40,010 bases of DNA. Origin: Spirochaetota bacterium. Lineage in GTDB: Bacteria > Spirochaetota > Spirochaetia > Treponematales > Treponemataceae. The stretch spans positions 1-40,010 of the forward strand of contig JAEEQG010000095.1 in the NCBI GenBank assembly GCA_016285185.1, read 5' to 3'. Below the pieces are notes generated by a model. It was given only the letters and a program-made list of their open reading frames with translations, was not told the origin of the DNA and did no database searches. Below are positions 1 through 9,451 of the stretch, piece after piece. Position 1 is the first letter of the stretch; each line of letters begins with the position of its first letter. Made by a program: the position numbers and the translations under genes.

Positions 1-1
1 C

Positions 2-1423
2 AACATTATTGCGGAAATTGTTGAAGCCAAAAAGCGTGATGCACAAAAACTCGGATTTACGTTCGGTTGCAATGTACCTCAGCAGCGTACACGAAAAATC
101 AATCCGTTTATGGTGCAAAAAGGCGTTATCCTTGAAATAAAACGGGCAAGCCCTTCTAAGGGCGACATAGCTCCGAACCTCGACCCTGTCGAAACTGCAC
201 TGCTATACAAACAGAACGGAGCATCGGCTGTTTCGTGCCTGACAGAGCCTCATTATTTCAAAGGTTCTCTGAACGATTTGATGAATATTTGTGCAGCGAT
301 TCCCGATGTTGCCGTGTTGCGAAAGGATTTTTTGCTGGAAGAAGAAGAAATCGATATTGCATATCATTGTGGAGCGGACGCCGTTCTGTTGATAGCGGGA
401 ATCTTATCACTTGAAAAGCTACGTTACATGACGGCAAAATGCTCAAAGCTCGGTATTCGGGCACTTGTTGAAGTACGTACAGTTGAAGATGCGGATAAGG
501 TTCTGCAAGTCAAAAAGGACTTTGGCGATACAATCGTCTGTGGTGTTAATTCGCGTAATCTCAAGGATTTTACGATTGATTTGCTTGTTCCTGCCATGCT
601 CAAAAACAAGCTTGGCGGTAATGTTATTTTTGAAAGTGGTATTGAAACTCCGGAAGCTGCGGCTCATATCGCTGCAATGGGATTTACCGGAATTCTGCTG
701 GGTGAGTTTGCCGTACGCAATCCTCAAAAAGCGGGTGGCTTTATTCAGTCTTTTAGTTCCGCAGGCCAAAACAATTACGGTAAAATGCTGTTGCATCTTG
801 CGGAAAAAATCGATTTGCGCTCGGAACAAAAACCGCTTGTAAAAATATGCGGACTTACACGCAAAGAGGATGTTCTGCTTGCAGATTCGCTCGGTGCTGA
901 TTTTGTAGGTTTTGTGTTTGCGGACGGTTTTGCGCGGAATGTGTGTGGGAAGCGGTTTGATGCAATTAAGGATTGTCTTTCAGCTGTGAAAGCATTTAAG
1001 GTTGCGGTTGTTACTGATCCTCATTCATCCGAGGCGAAAACAGCAGTTGAACTGGTTAAAAGCGGTATACTTGATATGATTCAATTCCACGGCATTAAAT
1101 ATGAGGATGTTCCGTCTGAAATGCTGGGAATTCCGCACTATTTTGCGGTAACTTCCAAGTTAAATATTGAAGAAAACCCAGTCCGTTCACTTGTAAAATA
1201 CGGAGAACCGCGTATTTTGCAGGATTGCAGAACACATTCTTACAATAAAGCTCTGCCTCTGTGGATTGCAGGTGGTATTGTACCGGAAAACGCGGCTGAA
1301 CTTGTAGAACAGTTCCACCCTGAATTGGTTGATGTAAGCAGCGGAATAGAGGATGCGGATTCTGTTGGAATCAAGAATCCTGAAAAAATGAAACAGTTTT
1401 TTGCGAACCTGAAAAGGATTTGA
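2..1423 (+). CDS. trpCF: Bifunctional indole-3-glycerol-phosphate synthase / phosphoribosylanthranilate isomerase, 5' end cut off
   Basis: The reading frame is open from base 2, so the start codon lies before the window; the Met at 110 is internal, because the residues before it already belong to the TrpC N-terminus. The first ~250 residues are TrpC (closes CdRP to indole-glycerol phosphate), with the catalytic stretches EIKRASPSKG, RKDFLLEEEE, ALVEVRT, GVNSRNL and FESGIET. The TrpF half (PRA to CdRP) begins at about base 832 with KPLVKICGLTR, holding the catalytic Cys, and ends with DVSSGIE, holding the catalytic Asp. The CF fusion is the arrangement known from E. coli and many other bacteria. 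It lies 12 bases before trpB in a cytoplasmic tryptophan operon whose other genes must lie upstream. Identification is firm; only the 5' end is unknown. Confidence 0.96.
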   Translation, partial: NIIAEIVEAKKRDAQKLGFTFGCNVPQQRTRKINPFMVQKGVILEIKRASPSKGDIAPNLDPVETALLYKQNGASAVSCLTEPHYFKGSLNDLMNICAAIPDVAVLRKDFLLEEEEIDIAYHCGADAVLLIAGILSLEKLRYMTAKCSKLGIRALVEVRTVEDADKVLQVKKDFGDTIVCGVNSRNLKDFTIDLLVPAMLKNKLGGNVIFESGIETPEAAAHIAAMGFTGILLGEFAVRNPQKAGGFIQSFSSAGQNNYGKMLLHLAEKIDLRSEQKPLVKICGLTRKEDVLLADSLGADFVGFVFADGFARNVCGKRFDAIKDCLSAVKAFKVAVVTDPHSSEAKTAVELVKSGILDMIQFHGIKYEDVPSEMLGIPHYFAVTSKLNIEENPVRSLVKYGEPRILQDCRTHSYNKALPLWIAGGIVPENAAELVEQFHPELVDVSSGIEDADSVGIKNPEKMKQFFANLKRI

Positions 1424-1435
1424 TAGGAGAACAAC

Positions 1436-2695
1436 ATGTATAACACATCAGAAAACGGCTTTTTCGGCGAATACGGCGGAAAGTTTATTCCCGAAGTTTT
1501 ACGGGCTGCTGTTGACGAACTTGAAAATGCATTTAACAAATATATGGCGGATCCGGCGTTTCTTGAGGAACTTCGGATTTTGCGCAGAGACTATATCGGT
1601 AGAGAAACACCGCTTTTGTTTGCGGAAAAAACAACGCAGATGCTTGGCGGCGGGCAGGTATACATAAAGTTGGAAGGACTTGCGAACACCGGTGCACACA
1701 AGATAAACAACGCAATCGGACAGGTTCTTCTTGCAAAAAAAATGGGTAAAACCCGTATTATCGCGGAAACAGGTGCCGGTCAGCACGGGGTTGCAACAGC
1801 GGCAGCCTGTGCAAGGCTCGGTATGGAATGTGTCGTTTATCAGGGTGAAGTTGACGTGCGCCGCCAGCAACCGAATGTTGCCGCGATGGAATTATACGGC
1901 GCAAAGGTTGTTCCTGTAAAAAACGGCAGCCGCACACTTAAAGATGCTGTAAACGAAGCAATGCGTGACTGGGCTGCTAATTTTGAAACAACGCACTACT
2001 GTCTTGGTTCTGCGCTTGGTCCTGCGCCGTTCCCCGATATGGTACGTACATTTCAGTCTGTAATCGGTGATGAAGTAAAGCAGCAGTGTGCAGAACGCAA
2101 TATAAAAATTGATTCACTGGTTGCCTGTGTAGGCGGCGGTTCGAACGCAAGCGGTTTTTTTGCGCCGTTCTTTGATGACACAAGCGTAAAATTGTATGGT
2201 GCGGAAGCGGGCGGCACTGGTCCTGAAATCGGGAATAACGCTTGCCGTATGGCTGGAACTGCTGCGCGTGACGGAATCCTGCAGGGCTATAAGAGCCGCT
2301 TTCTTTTGGACGATGACGGCCAGGCTCAAAAGACAAGTTCTATTTCTGCCGGACTTGACTATCTTGGTATTTCTCCGCAGCTTGCAATGATGGGCAAAAC
2401 CGGACGAATTACATTCGCCGCGATTACTGACAGCGAAGCACTTAACGCAGTACAACATTTTGCCAAAAACGAAGGAGTATTAATGGCGCTCGAAAGCGCT
2501 CACGCAGCGGCATATGCGCTCAAGCTCGCACCGTCAGTTCCAAAAGACAAAGCTATTATCATCAATATGAGCGGACGCGGTGACAAGGATGTGTTCATCA
2601 CATCGCCGGTTTTCCGTCCTGAAGAATGGAAGGATTTTCTCCGTTCGGAATTGTTCCGGCTCGAAAACAACACAAACGTACACGAAGCACAGTGA
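1436..2695 (+). CDS. trpB: Tryptophan synthase beta subunit
   Basis: 419 residues, the usual TrpB1 length is ~400. It condenses indole with serine using PLP and works as an alpha2-beta2 complex with TrpA. The PLP lysine is K89 in the motif NTGAHKINNAIGQ. E111 in AETGAGQHGVATA is the catalytic glutamate, CVGGGSNASG is the phosphate-binding loop, and SGRGDKD closes the cofactor site. The start is set by AGGAG at 1427-1431, five bases before the ATG. It follows trpCF by 12 bases and precedes trpA by 8, so the three are co-transcribed and probably translationally coupled. No unusual residues were seen. Confidence 0.98.
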   Translation: MYNTSENGFFGEYGGKFIPEVLRAAVDELENAFNKYMADPAFLEELRILRRDYIGRETPLLFAEKTTQMLGGGQVYIKLEGLANTGAHKINNAIGQVLLAKKMGKTRIIAETGAGQHGVATAAACARLGMECVVYQGEVDVRRQQPNVAAMELYGAKVVPVKNGSRTLKDAVNEAMRDWAANFETTHYCLGSALGPAPFPDMVRTFQSVIGDEVKQQCAERNIKIDSLVACVGGGSNASGFFAPFFDDTSVKLYGAEAGGTGPEIGNNACRMAGTAARDGILQGYKSRFLLDDDGQAQKTSSISAGLDYLGISPQLAMMGKTGRITFAAITDSEALNAVQHFAKNEGVLMALESAHAAAYALKLAPSVPKDKAIIINMSGRGDKDVFITSPVFRPEEWKDFLRSELFRLENNTNVHEAQ

Positions 2696-2703
2696 GGAAT
2701 CAT

Positions 2704-3465
2704 ATGAGAAAGTTAATGTCACATCTTGTTGCAAATTATCCCACGCCCGAAACATCTTTTGCGGCTGCACAGGCGCTTGTCGCGGGCGGAACCGATATAC
2801 TTGAAATCCAGCTGCCTTTTTCAGATCCGAATGCGGACGGTCCCGTTATTCAGAATGCGTGTTCAACGGTTCTTTCTTCCGGTGCCACGACAAAAGACGG
2901 GCTTGATTTTATAGCCAAACTGCACAGCTCATTCCCAAACGTAAAAATTGCGCTGATGTCATATTGTTCGCTTATTGTAACGCCGGGTGTTGATTCGTTC
3001 TGCAAAAAAGCGGCTGCTGCAGGTGTTTCGGCGATGATTATTCCTGATTTACCTTTTGACTGCGATGAGGGGCTTGGTGCGGCATGCTCCAAATACGGAA
3101 TGGAGCAGATTCCGGTTGCGGCCCCCAGTATGAGCGAAAAGCGTATGAGTACGCTTCTCGACAAGGGATTCAGCACGATTTATGCGGCACTTCGAGCCGG
3201 TATTACTGGTTCAAAAACAACAATAGATGACGGAACAATCAGCTTTCTTAAAAGGCTTGCAAAACCGAATAAAGACGGTGTTATTCCGCACATTTACGGC
3301 GGCTTCGGCATAAGCACAGGAGAACAGGCGGATGCATTGGAACAATATACGGAAGGAGTTGTTGCCGGTTCTGTATTTGTACGGATCATCGACCAGTACA
3401 GGAACAATGTTCCAAAAATGCAGGAAGTTCTCACCGCAAAAGCAGAAGAAATCAAAGGAAGATAG
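2704..3465 (+). CDS. trpA: Tryptophan synthase alpha subunit (short N-terminal form)
   Basis: Cleaves indole-3-glycerol phosphate and channels indole to TrpB. The chosen start is the ATG at 2704, preceded by GAGGAAT; an in-frame Met at 2626 lies inside trpB and would give a meaningless leader. The protein is 253 residues, against ~268 in E. coli. It starts directly at the first beta strand (MRKLMSHLVANYPTPETSF), so the usual N-terminal helix is missing. The catalytic residues are in place: E34 in ILEIQLPFSDP and D45 in NADGPVIQ. The flexible loop reads AALRAGITGSKT. It is the last gene of the trp operon. Function is firm; the short N-terminus looks like a subfamily trait rather than damage. 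Confidence 0.95.
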   Translation: MRKLMSHLVANYPTPETSFAAAQALVAGGTDILEIQLPFSDPNADGPVIQNACSTVLSSGATTKDGLDFIAKLHSSFPNVKIALMSYCSLIVTPGVDSFCKKAAAAGVSAMIIPDLPFDCDEGLGAACSKYGMEQIPVAAPSMSEKRMSTLLDKGFSTIYAALRAGITGSKTTIDDGTISFLKRLAKPNKDGVIPHIYGGFGISTGEQADALEQYTEGVVAGSVFVRIIDQYRNNVPKMQEVLTAKAEEIKGR

Positions 3466-3480
3466 TCCCTGTTTAATAAA

Positions 3481-3503
3481 CTTACAGAAAATGATACTGT
3501 AAG
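3481..3503 (+). other. 7-bp inverted repeat downstream of trpA
   Basis: The perfect arms CTTACAG (3481-3487) and CTGTAAG (3497-3503) flank a 9-base loop in the short gap between trpA and the MFS gene. No T-tract follows, so it is not a standard intrinsic terminator. It could be a weak terminator, an mRNA-stabilising hairpin, or an operator for the transporter gene that starts 15 bases later. Confidence 0.35.
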
Positions 3504-3518
3504 GTTGTAAATAATAAT

Positions 3519-4706
3519 ATGCTAAATAAATTGAAATTCGCATTTCGGGAAGATTCGCCCTGGAAATTGTTTTTTACTTCACTTGCCTTTTCCGGTCTTG
3601 CTTACGGTATATACAAAGGAATGATAGACAATTATATGGCGGAAATTGTCAAAATGCAGGAATTTGAGCGTGGGCTTGCTGAATTCTTCCGTGAAATACC
3701 TGGCTTTCTTTTGGTTTTTATACTTGCTGCTTTTTATTCATTTTCTGCTGAACGATTGTACAAAATGGGTGCAATTATAGCCTGTGCAGGAATGGCGATG
3801 CTTTCACTTGTTCCGCCTGTGCAAGTTTTTGTTATTTTGGCTGTATGTCTGTATTCGTTGGGTGAGCATATTCAGCTTGGAATGAAAAATACACTGTCAC
3901 TGGAATATTCTCAATCAGGAAAAAGCGGTGTAGCACTTGGACATCAGAATGCGACATACCAAATAGGAACTCTTGCAGGATATGCTGTTGTCATTGTAGC
4001 TTTTGCATTGATTTCGGGTAAAGCACCGTTCAAACCGTTTTTTGTTGTTTCAACCTGTATCTTTGCTGTCAGCATGCTTTTTTCATTCAGGCTTCACGGT
4101 AAAAGTGCCGCGGATACCACAAAACAGCGGTTTTATTTTAGGAAAAAGTTTGTCAAATATTATATGCTGGAAGTTTTTTACGGAGCGCGGAAGCAGGTAT
4201 TCTTTACATTTGGACCGTATGTGCTCATTCTGTTTTATGGGGCGAATACTTCGACCATAAGTCTGCTTTTCGCTGTTTCTGCAATATTGTGTTTTTTTCT
4301 TAGTCCGAAAATTGGAAAATTGATTGATACGATCGGATACAAAATTGTAATGATAAGTGATACTCTTATTCTCGTTATTGTTTGCTTTTTTTACGGATTT
4401 GCGCATCACATCTTTCCACGGAATATTGCATTTATTGTCTGTTGCGTAAATTATGTGCTCGATTCAGTTATTTCGCTTGCATCGATGGCATCAAACGTAT
4501 ATGTGCAGGATATAAGCGACAGCCGAGAAGAGATGAAAAAGACTATCTCTACCGGCATTTCTGTAAATCATCTTATAACCATATTGATTGCCCTTTTTGG
4601 AGGCTGGATTTGGAAAGCCCTTGGAATTGAAACATTATTCATTGTTTCAGCAGTTCTCGGGCTTTGCAACAGCGCGTTTGCTGCAACCATCAAAACAAAG
4701 CGATAA
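3519..4706 (+). CDS. Major facilitator superfamily transporter, substrate unknown
   Basis: 395 residues, strongly hydrophobic, with about 12 predicted membrane spans in two halves split by a basic cytoplasmic loop near residues 190-215 (RLHGKSAADTTKQRFYFRKK). The fold and length fit the MFS. No signature distinguishes sugar, drug or peptide substrates. The residues between the first two spans (NYMAEIVKMQEFERGLAEFFREIPGF) resemble the loop seen in uncharacterised MFS proteins of anaerobes. The start at 3519 has no clear Shine-Dalgarno sequence. It follows trpA by 53 bases on the same strand, so it may be read from the trp operon; a role in aromatic amino-acid transport is only a guess from position. 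It converges on mglC. Confidence 0.8.
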   Translation: MLNKLKFAFREDSPWKLFFTSLAFSGLAYGIYKGMIDNYMAEIVKMQEFERGLAEFFREIPGFLLVFILAAFYSFSAERLYKMGAIIACAGMAMLSLVPPVQVFVILAVCLYSLGEHIQLGMKNTLSLEYSQSGKSGVALGHQNATYQIGTLAGYAVVIVAFALISGKAPFKPFFVVSTCIFAVSMLFSFRLHGKSAADTTKQRFYFRKKFVKYYMLEVFYGARKQVFFTFGPYVLILFYGANTSTISLLFAVSAILCFFLSPKIGKLIDTIGYKIVMISDTLILVIVCFFYGFAHHIFPRNIAFIVCCVNYVLDSVISLASMASNVYVQDISDSREEMKKTISTGISVNHLITILIALFGGWIWKALGIETLFIVSAVLGLCNSAFAATIKTKR

Positions 4707-4773
4707 CTCAAAAAAAGATTTCGTGCCGCTTTTCTGTATGAAGAAATTTACAAAGAAGGCGATTGGCACTATT

Positions 4774-4815
4774 AAAAAAAAGCCTGCAATCCCATATTGC
4801 TATGAAATTGCAGGC
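4774..4815 (-). terminator. Rho-independent terminator of the mgl operon
   Basis: The 9-bp perfect stem GCCTGCAAT (4782-4790) / ATTGCAGGC (4807-4815) is followed, in minus-strand sense, by eight T residues (A-tract at 4774-4781). It sits 12 bases after the mglC stop. It lies between the converging MFS gene and mglC, and the T-tract shows that it serves the minus-strand transcript. Confidence 0.85.
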
Positions 4816-4826
4816 AAACTGTTTAT

Positions 4827-6407
4827 TTATTTGCGTTTTAAGTATTTAACGCTATCAAGGGCAACAGCTGCTATGATAATGAAACCTTTGAAAACAAACT
4901 GGAGGTTTGTATCGATTCCAAGGAATGTAAGGCAGTATGTGAGGCCTGTAAAGATGATTACACCTATTACTGCACCACGGATTTTACCGATACCGCCGTT
5001 GAATGAGATACCGCCTACAACACAGGCTGCAATGGCATCAAGCTCAAAGCCCTGTCCTGTTCCGGCACTTGCATTTGCGCGGAATGCTTCCAGGAATGCA
5101 CCGCAACCATAGAAAATACCAGCCATGATGAAGATGCCCATTGTAACGCCGAATACGTTGATTCCGCTTACTGCAGCAGCTTCAGCATTACCGCCGACCG
5201 CATACATGTTTTTGCCGAATGTGGTCTTGTTCCAAATGAACCAGGCGACAAATATGGCGATTATTGCAGGTATTATCAGTTTTGGGAACGTAATCAGATT
5301 ACCGTTGACTACACCGAGAATCCAACGTCCTCCGATAAGGTCTTTGATATTTGAGTCGATTGAGCCGACCGGTGTACCGCTTGTTCCAAAGAACAAAAGA
5401 CCATAGATGATGAGCTGTGAAGAAAGTGTTGAAATAAACGGGTGGATTTTGAACTTTGCCGTAAAAAAGCCTGAAAAACAACTGAACATTACGCAGAGTG
5501 CAATTGAAAGAGAAAGTGCCATTGCAAGGCGACCTGCCATCGGAAGTCCTGTAAAATCCCATGGTTCCATACCGAAGAATGTGACGATATTTTTCGTTGG
5601 ATGAAGGATAAGTCCGGTTGTTACGGCACCGAGCGCAACCATACGGCAAACACTAAGGTCTGTACCGGCTATGAGGATTAGTCCTGCAACACCAAGTGCA
5701 TAGAACATTCTTGTTGATGACTGTTCAAGGATTGTTAAAATATTAGGTAATGAAAAAAGCTGTCCGTTGCCGGAAAGCGGTGCGATGATTACACAGACAA
5801 TAAAGAAAATGAGGATTGCGATATACAGTCCGTTTTCGAGCAGGAACTTTGACATCGTAAAGTTGTAGATGTAGTTCATAAAGTTCATGGTCATGTTTTC
5901 TTTAAAGTTTGTCTTTCCGTCACGGAGGGCACGGTTGAACATAACGTGATCAATGTAGGCCTGATTTTTGACACTCTTGTATTTTGCGATTTCCGTCTGG
6001 AATTTGTTTTTAGCATCAAAGAGTGCTGATTCGCCTTCGTATTTAGCTACATTGATTTCTTCTTTTTTGGTAAGCTTTGAAACGCGGTCGACTGTTGCAG
6101 CTTTAATTTCTGCGATGCGTTTTTTGTAGTTTGTCCGGCATTCTGCTTCGAGTGCGGACTGTTCTTCGTTTACCTGTTTAATATAAGCATCAGAAACAGT
6201 GTTTGCAAAAGCTACTGCTTTTTTAGAAAGCTCTTTGGCTTCTGCTTTGTGAGATGAGTCCTTGCGGAGTTCGGCAAGCCTCTCTGAGTATTTTTTTAGG
6301 ACTTCATTTTCTTCGAGCGGTTTTATGCTTTTTGATGCGATGTCTTTTTCAAGCTGTTTGAGGCTTTCTGCCTGCAACTGTTCTATTTCTGTATTAAAAT
6401 CTGCCAT
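4827..6407 (-). CDS. mglC: Galactose/glucose ABC transporter permease with N-terminal coiled-coil extension
   Basis: The C-terminal ~350 residues are an MglC/RbsC-type permease with several membrane spans. They carry ALGVAGLILIAGTDLSVCRMV and the conserved GGNAEAAAVSGINV and VVGGISFNGGIGKIRGAVIG blocks. E. coli MglC is ~336 residues; this protein has 526. The extra ~170 residues at the N-terminus are highly charged, rich in Glu, Lys and Ala, lack a signal peptide, and should form coiled-coil helices on the cytoplasmic side. The usual Gly in the LS-x-GR motif is Cys here. The start is supported by AAGGAAG upstream, and the gene follows mglA by 11 bases. It forms the membrane channel with MglA, fed by MglB. 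Confidence 0.93.
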   Translation of the reverse strand: MADFNTEIEQLQAESLKQLEKDIASKSIKPLEENEVLKKYSERLAELRKDSSHKAEAKELSKKAVAFANTVSDAYIKQVNEEQSALEAECRTNYKKRIAEIKAATVDRVSKLTKKEEINVAKYEGESALFDAKNKFQTEIAKYKSVKNQAYIDHVMFNRALRDGKTNFKENMTMNFMNYIYNFTMSKFLLENGLYIAILIFFIVCVIIAPLSGNGQLFSLPNILTILEQSSTRMFYALGVAGLILIAGTDLSVCRMVALGAVTTGLILHPTKNIVTFFGMEPWDFTGLPMAGRLAMALSLSIALCVMFSCFSGFFTAKFKIHPFISTLSSQLIIYGLLFFGTSGTPVGSIDSNIKDLIGGRWILGVVNGNLITFPKLIIPAIIAIFVAWFIWNKTTFGKNMYAVGGNAEAAAVSGINVFGVTMGIFIMAGIFYGCGAFLEAFRANASAGTGQGFELDAIAACVVGGISFNGGIGKIRGAVIGVIIFTGLTYCLTFLGIDTNLQFVFKGFIIIAAVALDSVKYLKRK

Positions 6408-6418
6408 ATATTACTTCC

Positions 6419-7912
6419 TTATAGATATTTAGCAGAAAGACGCAAAAGCTCTTCCTGATTAGTTTCTTTTGTATTTACGATTCCTGCCAGCCGATGATTT
6501 GACATAACGGCAATTCTGTTTGTGATACCGAGAATTTCAGGCATTTCACTCGAAACTACGATAATTGTTTTGCCCTCTTTTGCCATTTTTATAATCAACT
6601 GGTAGATTTCATATTTTGCACCAACATCAATACCTCGTGTCGGTTCATCCATCAGGAAAATATCCGGTTTGCGTTCCAGCCATTTTCCGATAATAACCTT
6701 TTGCTGGTTTCCGCCGGAGAGTGCCGTGATGTTTTCTTCTATCGAAGTACATTTTGTTCTCATCTGCTTTACTTCGCGATTAGCTGCTTCAGCCATTTTG
6801 CGCTCGGAAATGATACCGTTTGTTTTGTATTCTTCGAGGTTTGTAATAACAGTATTGAACTTGATGGTGTCCTTGCCGAACATTCCGTTCAGCTTTCGCT
6901 CTTCCGTGACCAGCGCAAAGTTGTAAGCCATTGCGTCCTTGCTGCTATTAAATCTCAGAGGTTTGCCGTCGAGTACTATTTCTCCCGAAGCGATTGTACG
7001 TACACCAAACAGGGATTCAAGCAGCTCGCTTCGTCCTGCACCTACGAGTCCATACAGACCAAAGATTTCGCCTTTCTTTACTGAAAAGGAGATGTCTTCA
7101 AGAACGGGATCGTATTTGGTTGTAAGATTTTTTACTTCAAAATATATATCGCCCGGATTGTTGTCTACATCCGGGAATCGCTTATCCAGTGATCGTCCGA
7201 CCATTGCAGAGATAAGCTCATTCATGTCCGTATCTTTAACTGGTTTTGTCAAAACCATGTTTCCGTCACGAAGTACAGAAACTTCGTCACAGATTTCAAA
7301 AACTTCATCCATCTTGTGTGAAATGTAGACAAAGGAAACGCCTTTGCTTTTTAAGTCGTTTACGATGGAAAACAATTTTTTTATTTCATTTTCTGTCAAA
7401 GAAGAAGTCGGCTCATCAAGAACAATCAATTTTGCATCGTAAGAAACTGCTTTTGCAATTTCTACCATTTGTCTTTGAGAAACTGACATCGTTCTCATAA
7501 TAGTTCTGCAGTTGATGTTCATATTGAGCGAAGAGAAGAGTTTGTTACTTTCTCTTTCCATTCTTGCTTCATCGATAACCCCAAATTTTTTGGGATAGCG
7601 TCCAAGAAAAAGGTTATCGGTAACAGTCCGGTCAAGACACTGGTTCAATTCCTGATGAACCATTGCAATACCGTTTTCGAGAGCTTCTTTTGGACTCTTA
7701 AAATCGATTGGTTTTCCCAAAAGGGAAATCTGTCCTTCATCTTTTGCATAAATACCGAAAAGGCACTTCATCATTGTTGATTTGCCTGCGCCGTTTTCTC
7801 CCATAAGCCCCATTACAGAGCCTTTTTTTACGGAAAAATTGATACCGTTGAGAACCGTATTTTTTGCAAATGATTTAGAGAGGTTTTTTATTTCAAGTAC
7901 CGTATCATTCAT
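6419..7912 (-). CDS. mglA: Galactose/glucose ABC transporter ATP-binding protein (two NBDs)
   Basis: Duplicated ATPase that powers the Mgl importer. The first domain has Walker A GENGAGKST (38-46), the signature region MSVSQRQMVEIAKA and Walker B LIVLDEP (162-168). The second has the degenerate Walker A GLVGAGRSE (288-296), LSGGNQQKV and FLMDEPTRGIDVG, as is normal for sugar importers of the MglA/RbsA type. I chose the ATG at 7912 (MNDTVLEIKN) because GGGA lies at the right distance upstream and family similarity begins there. Two earlier in-frame Met codons (7942, 7924) would add ten unsupported residues. The length is 497, against 506 in E. coli. It lies between mglB and mglC, after an intra-operon terminator. 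Confidence 0.96.
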   Translation of the reverse strand: MNDTVLEIKNLSKSFAKNTVLNGINFSVKKGSVMGLMGENGAGKSTMMKCLFGIYAKDEGQISLLGKPIDFKSPKEALENGIAMVHQELNQCLDRTVTDNLFLGRYPKKFGVIDEARMERESNKLFSSLNMNINCRTIMRTMSVSQRQMVEIAKAVSYDAKLIVLDEPTSSLTENEIKKLFSIVNDLKSKGVSFVYISHKMDEVFEICDEVSVLRDGNMVLTKPVKDTDMNELISAMVGRSLDKRFPDVDNNPGDIYFEVKNLTTKYDPVLEDISFSVKKGEIFGLYGLVGAGRSELLESLFGVRTIASGEIVLDGKPLRFNSSKDAMAYNFALVTEERKLNGMFGKDTIKFNTVITNLEEYKTNGIISERKMAEAANREVKQMRTKCTSIEENITALSGGNQQKVIIGKWLERKPDIFLMDEPTRGIDVGAKYEIYQLIIKMAKEGKTIIVVSSEMPEILGITNRIAVMSNHRLAGIVNTKETNQEELLRLSAKYL

Positions 7913-7953
7913 AATAATTCCCATTATACTGCAGTTTTTCAACTTATGGTATT

Positions 7954-8000
7954 AAAAAAAGAGCCTGTAAAAACTTTAAGCAGTGTTTCTACAGGCTCTT
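7954..8000 (-). terminator. Intra-operon terminator/attenuator between mglB and mglA
   Basis: The perfect 11-bp stem AAGAGCCTGTA (7959-7969) / TACAGGCTCTT (7990-8000) is followed, in minus-strand sense, by a T-tract (A-run at 7954-7960). It lies 28 bases after the mglB stop and 41 bases before mglA. No promoter was recognised between hairpin and mglA, so partial read-through is the likely way the transporter genes are expressed at a lower level than the binding protein. Confidence 0.85.
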
Positions 8001-8028
8001 AAGACCTGAATATCAGGTAAAGGTTAAA

Positions 8029-9279
<1,251 letters not shown>

Positions 9280-9308
9280 TTATAAACCTGAATATTCTAA
9301 TTTGTCAA
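9280..9308 (-). promoter_or_regulatory. mglB promoter
   Basis: Minus-strand -35 TTGACA (9308-9303) and -10 TTATAA (9285-9280) with a 17-base spacer, a near-consensus sigma-70 promoter. The predicted start, near 9273, falls just before the operator palindrome, so a bound repressor would block clearance. Upstream DNA (about 9310-9390) is very A/T-rich with phased A- and T-tracts. Confidence 0.7.
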
Positions 9309-9387
9309 ACAAAATTTTCAAAATTTGGTGAAATTTATTTAAATTTTCTATTTTTTTGTTATTTTTCAAGTTTTTTTAAATAAATAT

Positions 9388-9416
9388 TTGCATTTCTAAA
9401 AATGTTGTGTTATTGT
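9388..9416 (+). promoter_or_regulatory. Promoter of the LacI-type regulator / galTK
   Basis: -35 TTGCAT (9388-9393) and -10 TATTGT (9411-9416) with a 17-base spacer. The predicted start near 9423 falls inside the palindrome at 9422-9438. It is divergent from the mglB promoter, and the two -35 boxes are about 80 bases apart. Confidence 0.55.
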
Positions 9417-9421
9417 ATTAG

Positions 9422-9438
9422 CGTGTACGAACACGTAC
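9422..9438 (+). promoter_or_regulatory. Candidate operator at the regulator's own promoter
   Basis: Overlapping palindromes: CGTGT-ACGA-ACACG (9422-9435) and GTACG-AACA-CGTAC (9425-9438). The core CGAACACG (9428-9435) is shared with the mglB operator on the opposite strand. The position right at the predicted transcription start suggests autorepression of the regulator and coupled control of galT and galK. Confidence 0.6.
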
Positions 9439-9451
9439 GAGGGAGTTTTTT

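Noticed and set aside
3481-3518. Intrinsic terminator ending the trp operon
   Set aside because: A 7-bp hairpin is there but no T-tract follows, so I list it only as an inverted repeat.
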